Shown here in pieces: positions 35,360-49,153 of a stretch of DNA of 64,000 nucleotides. The DNA comes from Dactylonectria macrodidyma. Lineage: Eukaryota > Ascomycota > Sordariomycetes > Hypocreales > Nectriaceae. Each line of letters begins with the position of its first letter. The first letter of the stretch is position 1. The notes beneath the pieces were generated by a model that was not told the origin of the DNA, did not search any database, and worked only from the letters and a program-made list of their open reading frames with translations. The translations under genes were made by a program, and so were the position numbers. The DNA lies in the NCBI GenBank assembly GCA_020744425.1, contig JAGMUV010000015.1:1-64000 (forward strand). The letters are read 5' to 3'.

Positions 35360-38300
35360 ATGGAACAGCCCGGCCAAGAACAAACAACACAATTTGCCTT
35401 CACCTCACACGAGACAGCCCTTTGTATAATCCCACCACGCCCTCTCTGGCCAGTTGCAGATCGCTTAAGATGTCTCTATGACAAGGCGTATGGTGTGTGG
35501 CCTCCCCACATCAACCTCATCTACCCTTTCGTTGAGCCGGAGTTACTCCCAAAGGCCGCCGACGTCCTCAGCCAAATCCCACTAACTCATCATCACCAAC
35601 GACGTGTCCGCTTGTGTACAGCCGACGCCTTTCTCCGCAAGCACCACAACACCATCTTTCTCAGCCCAGCCGATGGCTCCGACACTGCGGCGCTCTCACA
35701 GCTCAGGGACGAGATATGTGCCGCTTTTGCCCAGCCTTGTGGACGGCGCTATCGTCCACACATGACTATTGGTCAAAGTGACGATGCACTTGCGGCGCCG
35801 CACCACTTTCTGTTCGAAAAGACCCGTCTCCTTGGCTCCTTGGACTGGGATTTGGGAGAGATTGCACTCCTCCGACGTGAACCGGCTCCATTGGGTGGCG
35901 GTGGGCCCCGATCAATGATGCTATGGGCGACCCTGCACCTCTCAACGCAATGCCTCACTAAGTCTCCCTCTCCTCAGGCCTTCTATGGGCAGCTCAGCGT
36001 TGCGCCAAAGCCTGACGATACGGCCCTCCCTCCCAAAGCGACCGTTCAACCGGCGTTTCAGTACCAGGACACGTCCGGGCTGTGGAGGGCGATGTCAAGG
36101 TCCGCTGTCGCACCCGAAGCACGACTTGTCCTGGACCATATCGTCGTTGCATCCTACAATGTCCTGGCCGAATTTGAGTGGCCACCCGAGTCAACTCGCC
36201 ATGCAGGATTAGTAGATAACTTGCTCTGTAGCCGTGCTGTCGCCGATATTCTGGTGCTTCAGGAAGTCACTGATCACTTTCTACCCTTTCTACTTGCCAA
36301 CCAAAATATCCGCCTTCGTTATCCTTTTGCAACAAATGGACCACCAAGTCAGCCTGATATTGGTCCCCTTCCAAGTTTACTAAATATAGTGGTCCTGAGC
36401 AAGTTCCCGCTCCGATGGGAGCATATTTCCTTCCAGAGAAAACACAAAGGCTGTGCAGTCGTTCAGTTTCCCACAGTTGGTATAATCGACTCCAACGGAT
36501 GTTTTCGACCATGGGTTCTTGCTGCCTGCCATCTTAGCCAAGGCCTCACCGATGGTGCCGTTGCCGCCAAAAAGAAGGAGGTGCAGCGAATGATTGACCA
36601 TCTATCCGTCAACTATGCACAACATCCCTGGATTATGGCCGGCGACTTCAACTTGGCCACATCATCCTACACCGTGGATGCTGCCAAGAAAAAGCAGGAT
36701 ATTTCCTCCCATACAGTGCGATATCTTCACGACATTGACCAACTATTGTTGAATGCAGGATTCCAAGATACTTGGTTGGCCACTAGACTTGAGTCGGGGG
36801 AGTCATCTGACGTGGTGAGCGAATACCGGAGTGCAGCAGACACCTACGAAGGAGAGCAGGGCGCAACATTTGACCCTTTTGCCAACGCTTTGGCAGCTAA
36901 ACTTGTTGGCAATGGTCTCAACAACCGCCCCCAGAGGTACGATCGGATCCTAATCAAATCCGACGACGAATATTGTCCACGGGGCTTCAACATGTTTGGC
37001 CAGACGCCATTGAGAGAGCCCGAGGGAGGTCAGCCTTTGTTTTCCAGTGACCATTGGGGCATTCGTTGCCTCATTGTGCGTTCCTCGACCGAGGGCGATG
37101 CCAGACAATCTGGCCATGAAAAGCCAGATCTGCACCTCCGAAACGCGCCGCCTGCTCTAGGCAACCTCGATGATCTAAAGCAGTGTCTACAAAGCCATGG
37201 CTGCTTGCCGACTGAGACTGATAGATCCGGTCGAAAGCAAGCGCTCCTCATCCTGGAAAAAACTTTGCTGGACGCAACCAGGCCTGGTGCACAGGCTGAT
37301 GTGCGGTCAGGTTTAGTTTTGACCCTAGTTCCGGTCGGCTCATATGGCCTTGGTGTTTGGACGGGTTCCTCGGACATTGATTGCCTCTGCATTGGACCTA
37401 TCAGCTCAAAAACTTTCTTTTCCCTGGCACTTCAGAGACTGAAACGGTCAGCTTCCGAAGGGATCAAGATCCTCCGAAGGGTCAAGGCGAACTCCGGGTG
37501 CATGTTGGAGCTTGAAGTTTGCAGTATCAAAGTAGACCTGCATTACTGCGCCGCAAGATCCGTTGCAGAGAGGTGAGTCAGCTATTTAGACGCTGATTGG
37601 GGCTGGGCACTTATCACATCTAGGTGGCCAGAAATATTGCGGCGGCCGACGACCGATCCGGTTTTTGCGCTGCCACTCCAAACACTGGTGAAGCTGAAAC
37701 CGGCTCGGGACCTCATCTATCTCCGAAGATCCATTCCTGATATGGGACAATATCGACTTGCTCACCTTTTTATCAAGGCTTGGGCCCAGAGCCGAGGCAT
37801 CTATGCTGCCAAGTTCGGATATCTAGGTGGTATTCATATATCCGTCCTACTTGTGCCCATTTGCAAGCTCTTGGCACAACATGGGGGAGCCGTTTCTGTG
37901 TCTGACATCATAGTAACATTTTTGCACCACTATGCAGATTTCGATTGGAAAAGCCAAGTAGTGTTTGACCCTTTCTTCCACAACGAGCTACGGTACAATA
38001 GGACTTTCAGAGAACCCCTCTGTTTGCTTGGTTGGCATACGCCGTCGCTGAACACGGCTGCAAATGCTTCTTTTCCGACAGTCAATGCGATCGCTGAAGA
38101 GTTCAGGCGAGCAAAGGACCTTCTATCGACTGCCGACTTGACCTGGGCCAAAATTTTAGGCTCAGGAATCGACAACGGTGGTGGGCTATCTCAGCTTGGT
38201 GGACAGGGAGCTACTGAGTTTCTGCAGGCTTATCGGAGCTACATCAAGATTGATGCCCACTACTGGGGTTCTTCGTCGGAGAAGGGCGGTCGTTTTATCG

Positions 38301-39185
38301 GTTGGCTAGAATCTCGATGCGTCATGCTCCTTGTCGGTAAGATGGCGTCCCGTCTGGGATGTTGAGGTTTGACTTCTGCTGACATGATCAACAGATATGG
38401 ATAGGAAGCTCAGTGCTGTTCTAGCTCGCATCTGGCCAGCAAGATTCGTTGACGGAACTTCTACCACGCTAATTGACACAGGAACAGAATACCATGGTTG
38501 CTATTTGGTTGGCCTTGGGTGGGATGGATATGAGTCGACCAAGGAACGGGCCAAACTTGCACACGTGTCACTGCAGGCTATCCTGCAGGACTTTGAAACA
38601 AGGATTCGTCATGACGAAAAGTATTTTGATGACCAGTCTTGCTGGATGAGTGCATCGCTTGTTCGGGCACATGAACTGGACGGCTTGAAGCTTGATCTGA
38701 ACCGATGGGATGATCATATCGGTGACAGCGAAGACGATGATTCAGATGACGACATGGTAGATGATGGAGATTCTGATGATGGTACCGATGCTGATACAGG
38801 GGATTTGACCCGAGGAGCTGGAGGAATGTCGAGCAGAAAAGCCGCTAAGCACAACCCTAAAGCACAGCCTACCACCAAGATGCCGGGATTGGGCAAGTTT
38901 CGGACGGCAGCCGACGTGCTCAATCGGCTCCGATGGGACGGCAATCTAGACAGCAACGACTACGTTGTGGGATACGAGGATCGTTTCATTGGAGCTCAAG
39001 AGAAGCCTGTGGAGCAGTGGAAGAGCGAGCTGACGGACGAGGAATTCATCCCGCAGCACCGGATCCTTTACTTCAAACGCAGGAGCGACGGGACGGTTGT
39101 GTGGGAGCGAAAGAGCCGAATTGACGATATATTTGGCAGTGGGATCAAGACCGATGGATGGGCTACTGTGGCTGAGCATCCATAG
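35360..39185 (+). CDS. Four-domain RNA end-processing protein: 2H + EEP nuclease + nucleotidyltransferase + MJ1316
   Basis: Three exons (35360-37572, 37624-38336, 38395-39185; introns 51 and 58 nt with CTGAT/CTGAC branch sites) give 1,238 residues. Domains in order: a 2H phosphoesterase at about 20-195 (HIN at 50-52, HMT at 134-136); an endonuclease/exonuclease/phosphatase domain at about 260-575 with N267, E302, H391, GDFN at 428-431 and SDH at 563-565; a poly(A)-polymerase-type nucleotidyltransferase at about 600-1000 with GSYGLGVWTGSSDIDCL (660-676) and third Asp in KVDLHY (D726); an acidic linker (1086-1112); and an MJ1316/DUF504 domain at about 1144-1224. Nucleotidyltransferase and EEP catalytic residues look intact. 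MJ1316 is predicted to recognise cyclic phosphate RNA ends, so a role in RNA 3'-end cleaning, repair or tailing is inferred; substrate unknown. Confidence 0.9.
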
Positions 39186-40632
39186 ATAGGTTCAATGACA
39201 AGGATCTTGAAAATCAAGCAAACGCAAAGGGGTGTATTCGTATTGGGAGCGAGGCGGGAAAGCAATCCGAAGTGCGCTTTTCGCACACCTTACATCTCGC
39301 ATCGGGCAGATTACAGCCCAGTCTAGTCCCATGCACCCCGTAGGTCCAGGCTGTTTGATGTACGAGGCTTGGTTAGGACCGACAAGGACATGGATATCGG
39401 GCGACGTCTGTCCCAAGCCCCCTGGTATCCAACGACCTAGGTCAGCTGATGATCCAAGATGGATTTGCAGGAACCCGGAGAATTGATTGATGTCTCGCAG
39501 GTGATCCGCCGGTAGCCAGCTTCAAGTGCAGGGCCTCCCTGTAATCCTCGACTGTCGGTACCCTGTTCCCTCGATATGCGTGATGACGATAAGGACGGCA
39601 CACACAGATTATGATTGCGTGGGGCGTCGTCTTGTCTCACGTTTCATCTACCACGAGTCACACTCGACATGCGGCCATGTCCCTACACTCTACACTGCAT
39701 CCCTCCAGCACATCCCTACATCCTTGTCACCTCAAATGGTCCAAGGCCAAACATTACCATTATCGTCGTGCCCCAACATCACAGTGCGATCGCAACTCAG
39801 CCCAAAATCAGCATTGCTTCAGGCCCCACAGATGAGACCCTCGTGTCATTGCTGACCTGCCAGGCCCCTGAAGACGGTTCAGGTATAAGATCTTACCTAG
39901 TTCCCGTCGTCAACTACACTCGGTGCGTTTCTTACAGACCTCCAGCAATCTATCTCGATAGTATTATTCAGGCACCTAGACAGAGAAGGTGCCTACCGTC
40001 CCACTCACTACCGTTGTCAGTATCGTTAATATCTGTCCCAACCTTTGACCACGAGACATGGCCATCCACGACGCCCTGCCCGTCATTGACGCGTGTTGCA
40101 CCAATTGCTGCAAGGCGAGCGACCTTGGCACCCACGACTACTGCGGAACTTGCCCCAAATGTCCTGCATAAAGCAAACGCTCGTTCTTCTCCACCTCCAT
40201 TATCTCTACCGCCAACCGATAGCTTTCAGATAAATGCCCGACCTGGCGCGGCACAGGCTCATCTTATCAAGCATCATCGCCATTTACCCCATCGCCTCCT
40301 CCTTCATCATCGCCGTCGTCATGATTCGGGAACCATCGATCAAACTTTTGGTTGCGAGAGTTACAACGGAAGACCCGGACTGCGAGCGACTGTTCAATAG
40401 ATTTCCAGATATGCAACTTTTCAGTTTAAGAGCAATCGCTGCATGGCGTTCATTCAATGCGAGTTGCTCGGGTTAATGTAAGCCAAAGTCGTTCATCGGA
40501 GGATGATCCCTATTGGAAACCATGTGCCTCGGCTCATGACAGATATCAGTGCCAGAGTGACAAATTATCGCACAGCGCGGAAACAACATGATGCCTTTGA
40601 GCCTTGTACAAATGCCGTCAAACTGCGCCATA
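39186..40632. other. Intergenic region around the microprotein frame
   Basis: 1.45 kb between the RNA-processing gene (+) and the EXO70 stop (-). Overlapping plus-strand frames at 39.6-40.5 kb lack coding character (His/Pro/Ser-rich translation). Apart from the 37-codon Cys-rich frame, nothing can be supported. Confidence 0.5.
40058..40171 (+). CDS. Possible 37-residue Cys-rich microprotein
   Basis: ATG in a purine-3 context (GACATGG) opens a 37-codon frame ending in TAA. It contains seven cysteines spaced CC-x2-CC-x10-C-x2-C-x2-C (residues 13, 14, 17, 18, 29, 32, 35; motifs ACCTNCCKAS and DYCGTCPKCPA). About 70% of codons end in G or C, like the real genes around it. The spacing suggests metal binding, but I do not recognise the family. 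It lies alone in a 1.4 kb gap between the RNA-processing gene and EXO70. No intron or upstream exon is evident. It could be a chance frame. Confidence 0.4.
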   Translation: MAIHDALPVIDACCTNCCKASDLGTHDYCGTCPKCPA

Positions 40633-42594
40633 TCATGATGCAAGACTTAGGAAAACAGCAGCAATAGACGACTTGTCGTATTTGACGTATTTTCCCTTGC
40701 CTTTATCAATTTCGTGATACCGATCCCAGAATCGGTCGTAAAGGGGCTGCAGCTTTTGACGGATGTCCTCTCCAAACATCTTTCGTACTTCACGCTCCAT
40801 GCTGTACGACTTGTGCCTTGAAACCATATCGTCGAAGGCGCTGTTGAACTGAGTAAACTTCTCCTTGATCTTGTCCTTGTCCTTGCTCCCCAGACCCTTG
40901 ATTACAGATGCCGAGTCAGCCGGGCCCGAGGTGGGGCGGTGAGAGCGGTTTGTGTGGATGGTGTCAAAAAGGTGTACCGAGAGATCTTTGCAAACGTCCG
41001 TATACGCTGCCGTAGCCTTCTTTCGCCATTGATCCAGAGTCTCAAGCCTAGCTTCAAGGAGAGGAGCTAGGTCAGAGTCATGCACCATGCGCCCAATAAT
41101 AACAACAGTATTGGCCATGAAGACTCCGGCGACGGCTTTACCCTTCAAAAGCATACGTGACTTCTGATCCAGGGACGAGAGGAGCAAATCTATCGTATCC
41201 AGGCAGTAATGGACAAAAATGTCTCGCCCATCTGCCCCAATGTCGAAAGATGCGAGACTGGGAATAGCATCTGTCGAGCGGCCATTGGATGCCGAACTGG
41301 ATTTCCAACCCCCGTCGCCAAGCGAAACCATGATACTAGAGATGGGTCGTAGAAACTCAACCATTGCCTGGAGCCTCTGCATCGACTCTGATACAACAGG
41401 TACTGGGGCGCCATCAGAAGGCAAAACTTGCAGGCTTCCAATCTTTCGTCTTGTCTCATCGAGCAGTTCGGATAAGGAGGACTTCGCCGTCTCACGGACT
41501 GGCTTTACTGCTGCAGCTAGCGAGCCCTTGAGCTCGCCAGTTCGCGTATCAAGCTTCCCGGATAAGGTAGACAATATCTCAGTCACTTCATATGCCAGGT
41601 AGCAGTCAGTGTGGAGATGGGCTTTGATGTGGGCGTTGAGCTCGCGTAAAGTCCGTGCCAGCTCCGCTAAAGCCGCTTGGCAAGTCGATTGGAAGACGAT
41701 TCCCCAGTCTTCGCGTGTAAAAATACTGCAAACGTTGTCGTACTCGGCTAGGAAAAGGCCCTCCATAGCCTGGGCATATGTTCCAATGCCGTTCGTTCCT
41801 GCCCGATAGATGGCATCTGGATTCTTCTTCTTCGCAGTGTTGACGCTTGCGGCAGCCAGGTTGGCCAGCGACAAAGATAGATATGGCCCGCGGACCTCGG
41901 CATAAATCCTAGCAACTGGTGAGTCTAGCCCAACTTGTTGCTGGCTACCGGCGACATAAGAGTATACCAAACCCAGGCGTGCGATCTTGTCTTGGGAAAG
42001 GACAGGGAATGGCTTGTCTTTGGTGATATAATGCAACGGTTCGATGGTACGAGGAGTTTCGGCGCGGAGCAACTTGTCGAAGTGGTTCTCTAACTGAGTA
42101 TTGCCTGACTTGATGAGGCGGGCAAGGTCTGCCATGGTCTGCTGGTTCGCTCGCAAGTTGGACGCCTGCATGTCGGCTAAGGACTTGGTCAGGCGCTTGA
42201 TAGATGCCAAGTAGTTTGGGAGGCCAGCCTTGTCTGGCCCGACGCGTATGATTTGTTCTTCGTCATTTTTGCTGTCGGCGGGTTGACGCAGGCGGTCGAT
42301 GGCAGCGAGCACAGAGTCGATATCTGCACCTGGTCAACGGGACTGTCATGATCCATCTGGGACCACGTCATGAGACTCACTATTTCCAAGCGTCTGCAAA
42401 CGCCTAGTTTCTCCATTCAAGGGGCCAGTGACATCACGGACACTTTTACCTGTGGCATCGAGTCGGCCAAGGCAGGACTGTATCTTCTTTGTCAACTGAG
42501 TTGTCTTCTCAAGGCGCGAGTTCAAAACGTCGACCTCGGCTCGTGCCTCCTCATCAAGGGTGCTGTGACCACCACTGGCGAGGCCGACAGCCAT
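40633..42594 (-). CDS. EXO70: Exocyst complex subunit Exo70
   Basis: Two exons on the minus strand (42594-42381, 42323-40633; intron 57 nt, GTGAGT...CAG) give 634 residues, the usual fungal Exo70 length. The N-terminus is helical and coiled-coil-like (LNSRLEKTTQLTKKIQSCLG). The body carries the Exo70 all-helical C-terminal fold, with landmarks such as HFDKLLRAETPRTIEPLHYI, YAQAMEGLFLAEY and, near the C-terminus, KEKFTQFNSAFDDMVSRHKS. Exo70 binds PI(4,5)P2 and Rho GTPases and tethers secretory vesicles at the plasma membrane, in hyphae at the tip. It shares a 450 bp divergent promoter region with MCM3. Confidence 0.93.
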
Positions 42595-43044
42595 GGCTTA
42601 AGTCCGAAGCGGCAGAGTGGAAAGGCACGTGTTTGCAGAACGCAGGCGGGCATGAGGTTGAGGCAATCGTAGAAGGGAGAAGGTGACGACAAGGAGCTTC
42701 GTGTTGGGGATCTGTCATGGAAGGTACCTTGGGCCTCATGGGGAGGTACCTAGGACTTGGGGATCCAGAGGGCAGCCCGCAAAACGCTCAAGTGCCTAAG
42801 GTAGCACTGACCTAACTAGGCCGAGAAAGTAGGTAACTAGTACCAAGATCTTATCACTCCTCAGCCACTGGGGCTTTGATAGCTCAGCCACACCCCCTCC
42901 CCCAGCCTCTGCCACTTTACGCGAAAGACGCGTCTGAACGCGGCGCCAATTTCCATCGCCAAAGACCATCATCGCATTTACCCCACCCCCCGACTCTAAC
43001 TCGAACCTCTGTGAAAACCACGGCATATCAGCGTGACGGACAAC
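42595..43044. promoter_or_regulatory. Bidirectional promoter EXO70 / MCM3
   Basis: 450 bp between the two start codons. The MCM3-proximal half has pyrimidine runs, a cell-cycle-type box cluster (annotated separately) and GGCGCCAATT, which combines an E2F-like GGCGCC and a CCAAT. The EXO70-proximal half carries AGGTACCT motifs (42722-42752). Confidence 0.5.
42919..42933. promoter_or_regulatory. MCB/SCB-like G1/S boxes upstream of MCM3
   Basis: The sequence ACGCGAAAGACGCGT contains an SCB-like CGCGAAA directly followed by a perfect palindromic MCB, ACGCGT (42928-42933), 112 bp before the MCM3 ATG. MBF/SBF-type factors use these boxes to drive MCM and other replication genes at G1/S in ascomycetes; use here is inferred. 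Confidence 0.55.
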
Positions 43045-45832
<2,788 letters not shown>

Positions 45833-46059
45833 AATGAATAAGAAGATGATACGGACTTTGGGCGTCGACGAGGGGAGAATAGTTGGTCAAATCACATAGG
45901 TGGTATGAGAGGTGTCTATGCCATTTGAGCTCCATGAAGTGTCACAAACGGGGACTCACACAGGCCCAGTATGGTGCACAATGTATCTAGACTTGCTTGT
46001 CTACCATGGCACTCAATGCCAGGGGTTGGGCAAGCTACCTAATTTTCGCTGCTAGGTAC

Positions 46060-47620
46060 TCATAGACTTTGCTTCAACTCGCGTAACCGAGCCTGAACGC
46101 TCTGCCCATTCCAAGTTTCTTGGCCATTCATGTCCCTACCAATGGCAGGAACACCAACCTGCTCAATTGCAAAGCTAGCCGCCACCGTGCCCCAAAGCGC
46201 CGCGTCCTCCACGTTCTCACCTCGAGCGAGCGCGACACCAAGACCGCCTAGAAATGTGTTACCACCGCCCGTGGGATCAACCACCTTGAGGGGGTCTTGG
46301 TGGTAGGCCGGGATCCATCGCTCAATGCCGGGGTCGACTTCAATCTCTTCGCGGGCCACAAAGCCACCAGCATCCTGGAGAAGTCCAGCAAAGAGGGCCT
46401 CCATGTCCGTATCAGGCTGCAGGCCACCTCGGACATAATCCTTCTTGCGGCGCTTGGTTGCAGATGTGGGATCGCGCTGCCGCTTTCTCCCACCGTTCTT
46501 TGCAATGTAGCAGCCCTTATCGCCGGCACGAACGACGAGGGTAAAGGACTGAAGAGGCATGCTAGCCAGGAGCTGCTCACAAGCACGCTCAACCGCCACG
46601 GTGGAAATCTGTCCAGTATTGGGGTCTAGCCCATCATCGCCCATGAAGCCCGCTAGTTCCGCGTGGTTGGGGCTGCAGATGTCGACAAGGGGCAGGGTGT
46701 TTGTGCAGTTGAGCAGCTCATCTGGATTACACAAATCTGGGACCGGTTCCCAAATGAAGATGGGCTTGGAATAGGCTTCTTGGGGTATAACCCTTTTGCG
46801 GAACTTTGTGATGTCGGAGACAAGCTCCCTGCAGCGCGTGGGGGAGCAGATGAGATGGAAGGAGCGCGACTGAAGAAGTGTCGGTGTGAGATCGTCAGCT
46901 GTGAGACGCTTCTTGGGGGTTAGATACTTGAAGGCGCGCTTTTCGGCGATGCCCTCGTAGCCATTCCAACCACGGGTGGTCAGTCGAAGCCCATCGTGGC
47001 GGAAGAGAGCCGAGGTTGACCAGGAGTCAATAAGGGTGGAGAGAGCAGGCGGAAAATCAGAACCCTGGTCGACGATCCAGCCGACGGAGGAAGAGATGGG
47101 TGGCGGGGAGAATAGACGTGCTCCTAAGGCAGAATAGGCGCCAGCACCGCCGAGTATGTTCTTGACAGGGGGTGTCGGGGGAATGAAGTCTATGTCGTCT
47201 TTAAGAGACCAAGGTCATGACATGTCAGCAATTGTTCCAGTGATACCGGTCATGAGTGAGGTGAGGTGAGCTAAGTTCAGGACGAGGATGCTCAAGCAGC
47301 AGACGCTGCAAGAGCTCGCTGGTGTACTCACCGATGATAAACATTCCCAGGGTAACAAAGTCGATGGCGACTTCTTTCTGAACCTGGATACTGTGGTGCT
47401 GCTCCAGGGAGGAGATGGGCCGTGGTGGTGCCGGTAGTGCTAATTCTAGTTGTTGATGTTGTTGCTTCAGTTCCAGCAGCTGTTCGTCGCCCAGTGGTTG
47501 AGATCGCTGGTCAACTGGAACTTCTGGGACGTCCGGGGTCTCCTGGGCCTCGAGCCCCGAATCGTCGTCATCATCTTCATATTTGATCGGAGCTTGCGGC
47601 CGATCACCAGTGGCATCCAT
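46060..47620 (-). CDS. PfkB-fold protein of the Mak32 type
   Basis: Two exons (47620-47332, 47198-46060; intron 133 nt, GTGAGT...AAG) give 475 residues. The start is the first ATG in strong context (GCCATGG). Residues 1-80 are an acidic and Gln-rich leader. The ribokinase fold begins at VAIDFVTLGMFI and shows GGAGAYSALGARL (113-125), VRAGDKGCY (319-327) and DPTGGGNTFLGG (404-415). In active PfkB kinases the last motif is DTxGAGD, its final Asp being the catalytic base; here it is Asn410. This matches my memory of fungal Mak32-like proteins, linked in yeast to dsRNA virus maintenance. Kinase activity is therefore doubtful. A basic KRQRD...KRRKK insert (residues about 335-349) may be nuclear-targeting. 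Its stop faces MCM3, 227 bp away. Confidence 0.85.
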
Positions 47621-49153
47621 GGCGATGTGCAATGTCAAGAGATGACAAAGGCCAAAGAGCCGAAATACTGAAAGTCCGGAAGACTGAACGCCTAGTGCCG
47701 TGAGTCAACAGCACAGACTCTGCTCGTCGCTCAGCTTATCTACCCCTAGCCTAGCTACGGGCACCAGAAAGGGCGAAGGAGAACGTGCCGTGAGGTTGTA
47801 GTAGGCGGATATACTGAATTGAGTCTACTGCAGATGGGGAATGGAAGCGATAGCATAATTCCGTACCTTGCGGTAATAAGAAAGGTAAGTAGTGATAGAT
47901 TTCAACGAGCCAGCTGGTCTAGTTGTTCCTGGGCGGTGTCTCGAGTTGGGCTGAGGTTGGGTGGGACTGTGCTGCAACTGCACCGCATGGAAATCCGACA
48001 GCCGGGACGGGCTCATCAGTTTCCCGCCAGTTTTTTTGGGGTCCTGTCAGAGATCCATGTATCGTCCCCGTACGTTCTCAGTGCCCAGTACCTACGATTG
48101 TTAGGCGACAGGTGCTTGCAGGATACCGGGGCCATCAGGCATTTTTGAGGCAGGGAGCTCTTTATTATGCCGGGAGTTGGCGGGTCTTCCAGGTTATCTC
48201 GAGGAACGAGTTGGAGTACCACATTTTCTTCTTGTACCTAGCGTTGATTCTGATTTCGAAGCAACTACTCATCTTGACGTGCGATCTCATTGATTTACCA
48301 CGTACGTACTGGGTAGTCTGGCAACCCTGGTACCTTGTGGTTTACACACACTGTCTCAACGATTCGCGTGCGCCGGAACGTTTGATGGCAACTCTGCCAC
48401 GTGGTTAGCGTTGCACCCTTGATATCGGGAGTTTGTGACTCGGAACGGTCGCCCTAAAAAGCCAAAGGTGGTGAAGTTGAAGTCAAGTTCATCGTCTATT
48501 GTGCCTCCCTGTAATGGCATGTCGTTAGTCTGCAACAACTCATTAGGTCAATAGGTACACCTAGACTCTCCATCTACAAGCTGATAATTCCCGATGAGAG
48601 TTCAGAAACTCTCAAATCACAGACAGCAACTTCACGTCAAGTTCTAGGGTAAGCTGTGCCAGATTACGTAAGTTATGGGTTCATCAACCTTACCCGGGTT
48701 GGCTGGTGCCTGGGAGCTCCAGGGGTCAAGAAGCTGCAAGCTGGCTTGGGAAGGTGCAGGGACCACGGGCAGCACCTGTGCCTGCCTACCTAGGTACACT
48801 ACCCAAGCAGGTGTGCCTCCTGATAATTATCCCCGTCTGCAACATCGTCCTCTTCTCAACTCATCTCTGCCGACCTATCTCAAGGTGCCTCCGCAGTTCC
48901 TGGTTCCACGATTCGACGACATTATACAGCCATATATATACCTGCGACACAGCTTCCTGCGACGCAAGCCTTTTGCGACACCGAGGTACCACCTTTCTTG
49001 CTTGCCCGGACGCGTAGCCCCATCAGCTCCTCTCCATCGCCAGCTCATCCTGCGCGCCCCTGCGAGACATTCTTCATCGACCCATCCAGACCTCAACTGG
49101 GCCGTTTTCACCACCACCCACGACGTTTTACGAGGCAGTGATTTCACTTCATC
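47621..49153. other. Divergent intergenic region PfkB-like / CAP
   Basis: 1.5 kb holding the 5' regions of both flanking genes. A TATA-like CATATATATACCTG lies at about 48930-48943, some 215 bp before the CAP start, and a CCTACCTAGGTACAC motif at 48784-48798. No gene, tRNA or repeat was recognised. Confidence 0.5.

Noticed and set aside
39615..40400. 261-codon plus-strand open frame
   Set aside because: The translation is His/Pro/Ser/Thr-rich without domain character, and a different frame inside it (the 37-codon Cys-rich one) looks more coding. Treated as chance.
40234..40476. 80-codon frame with a hydrophobic stretch
   Set aside because: Only composition supports a membrane helix; no conservation evidence and poor downstream character. 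Not listed as a gene.
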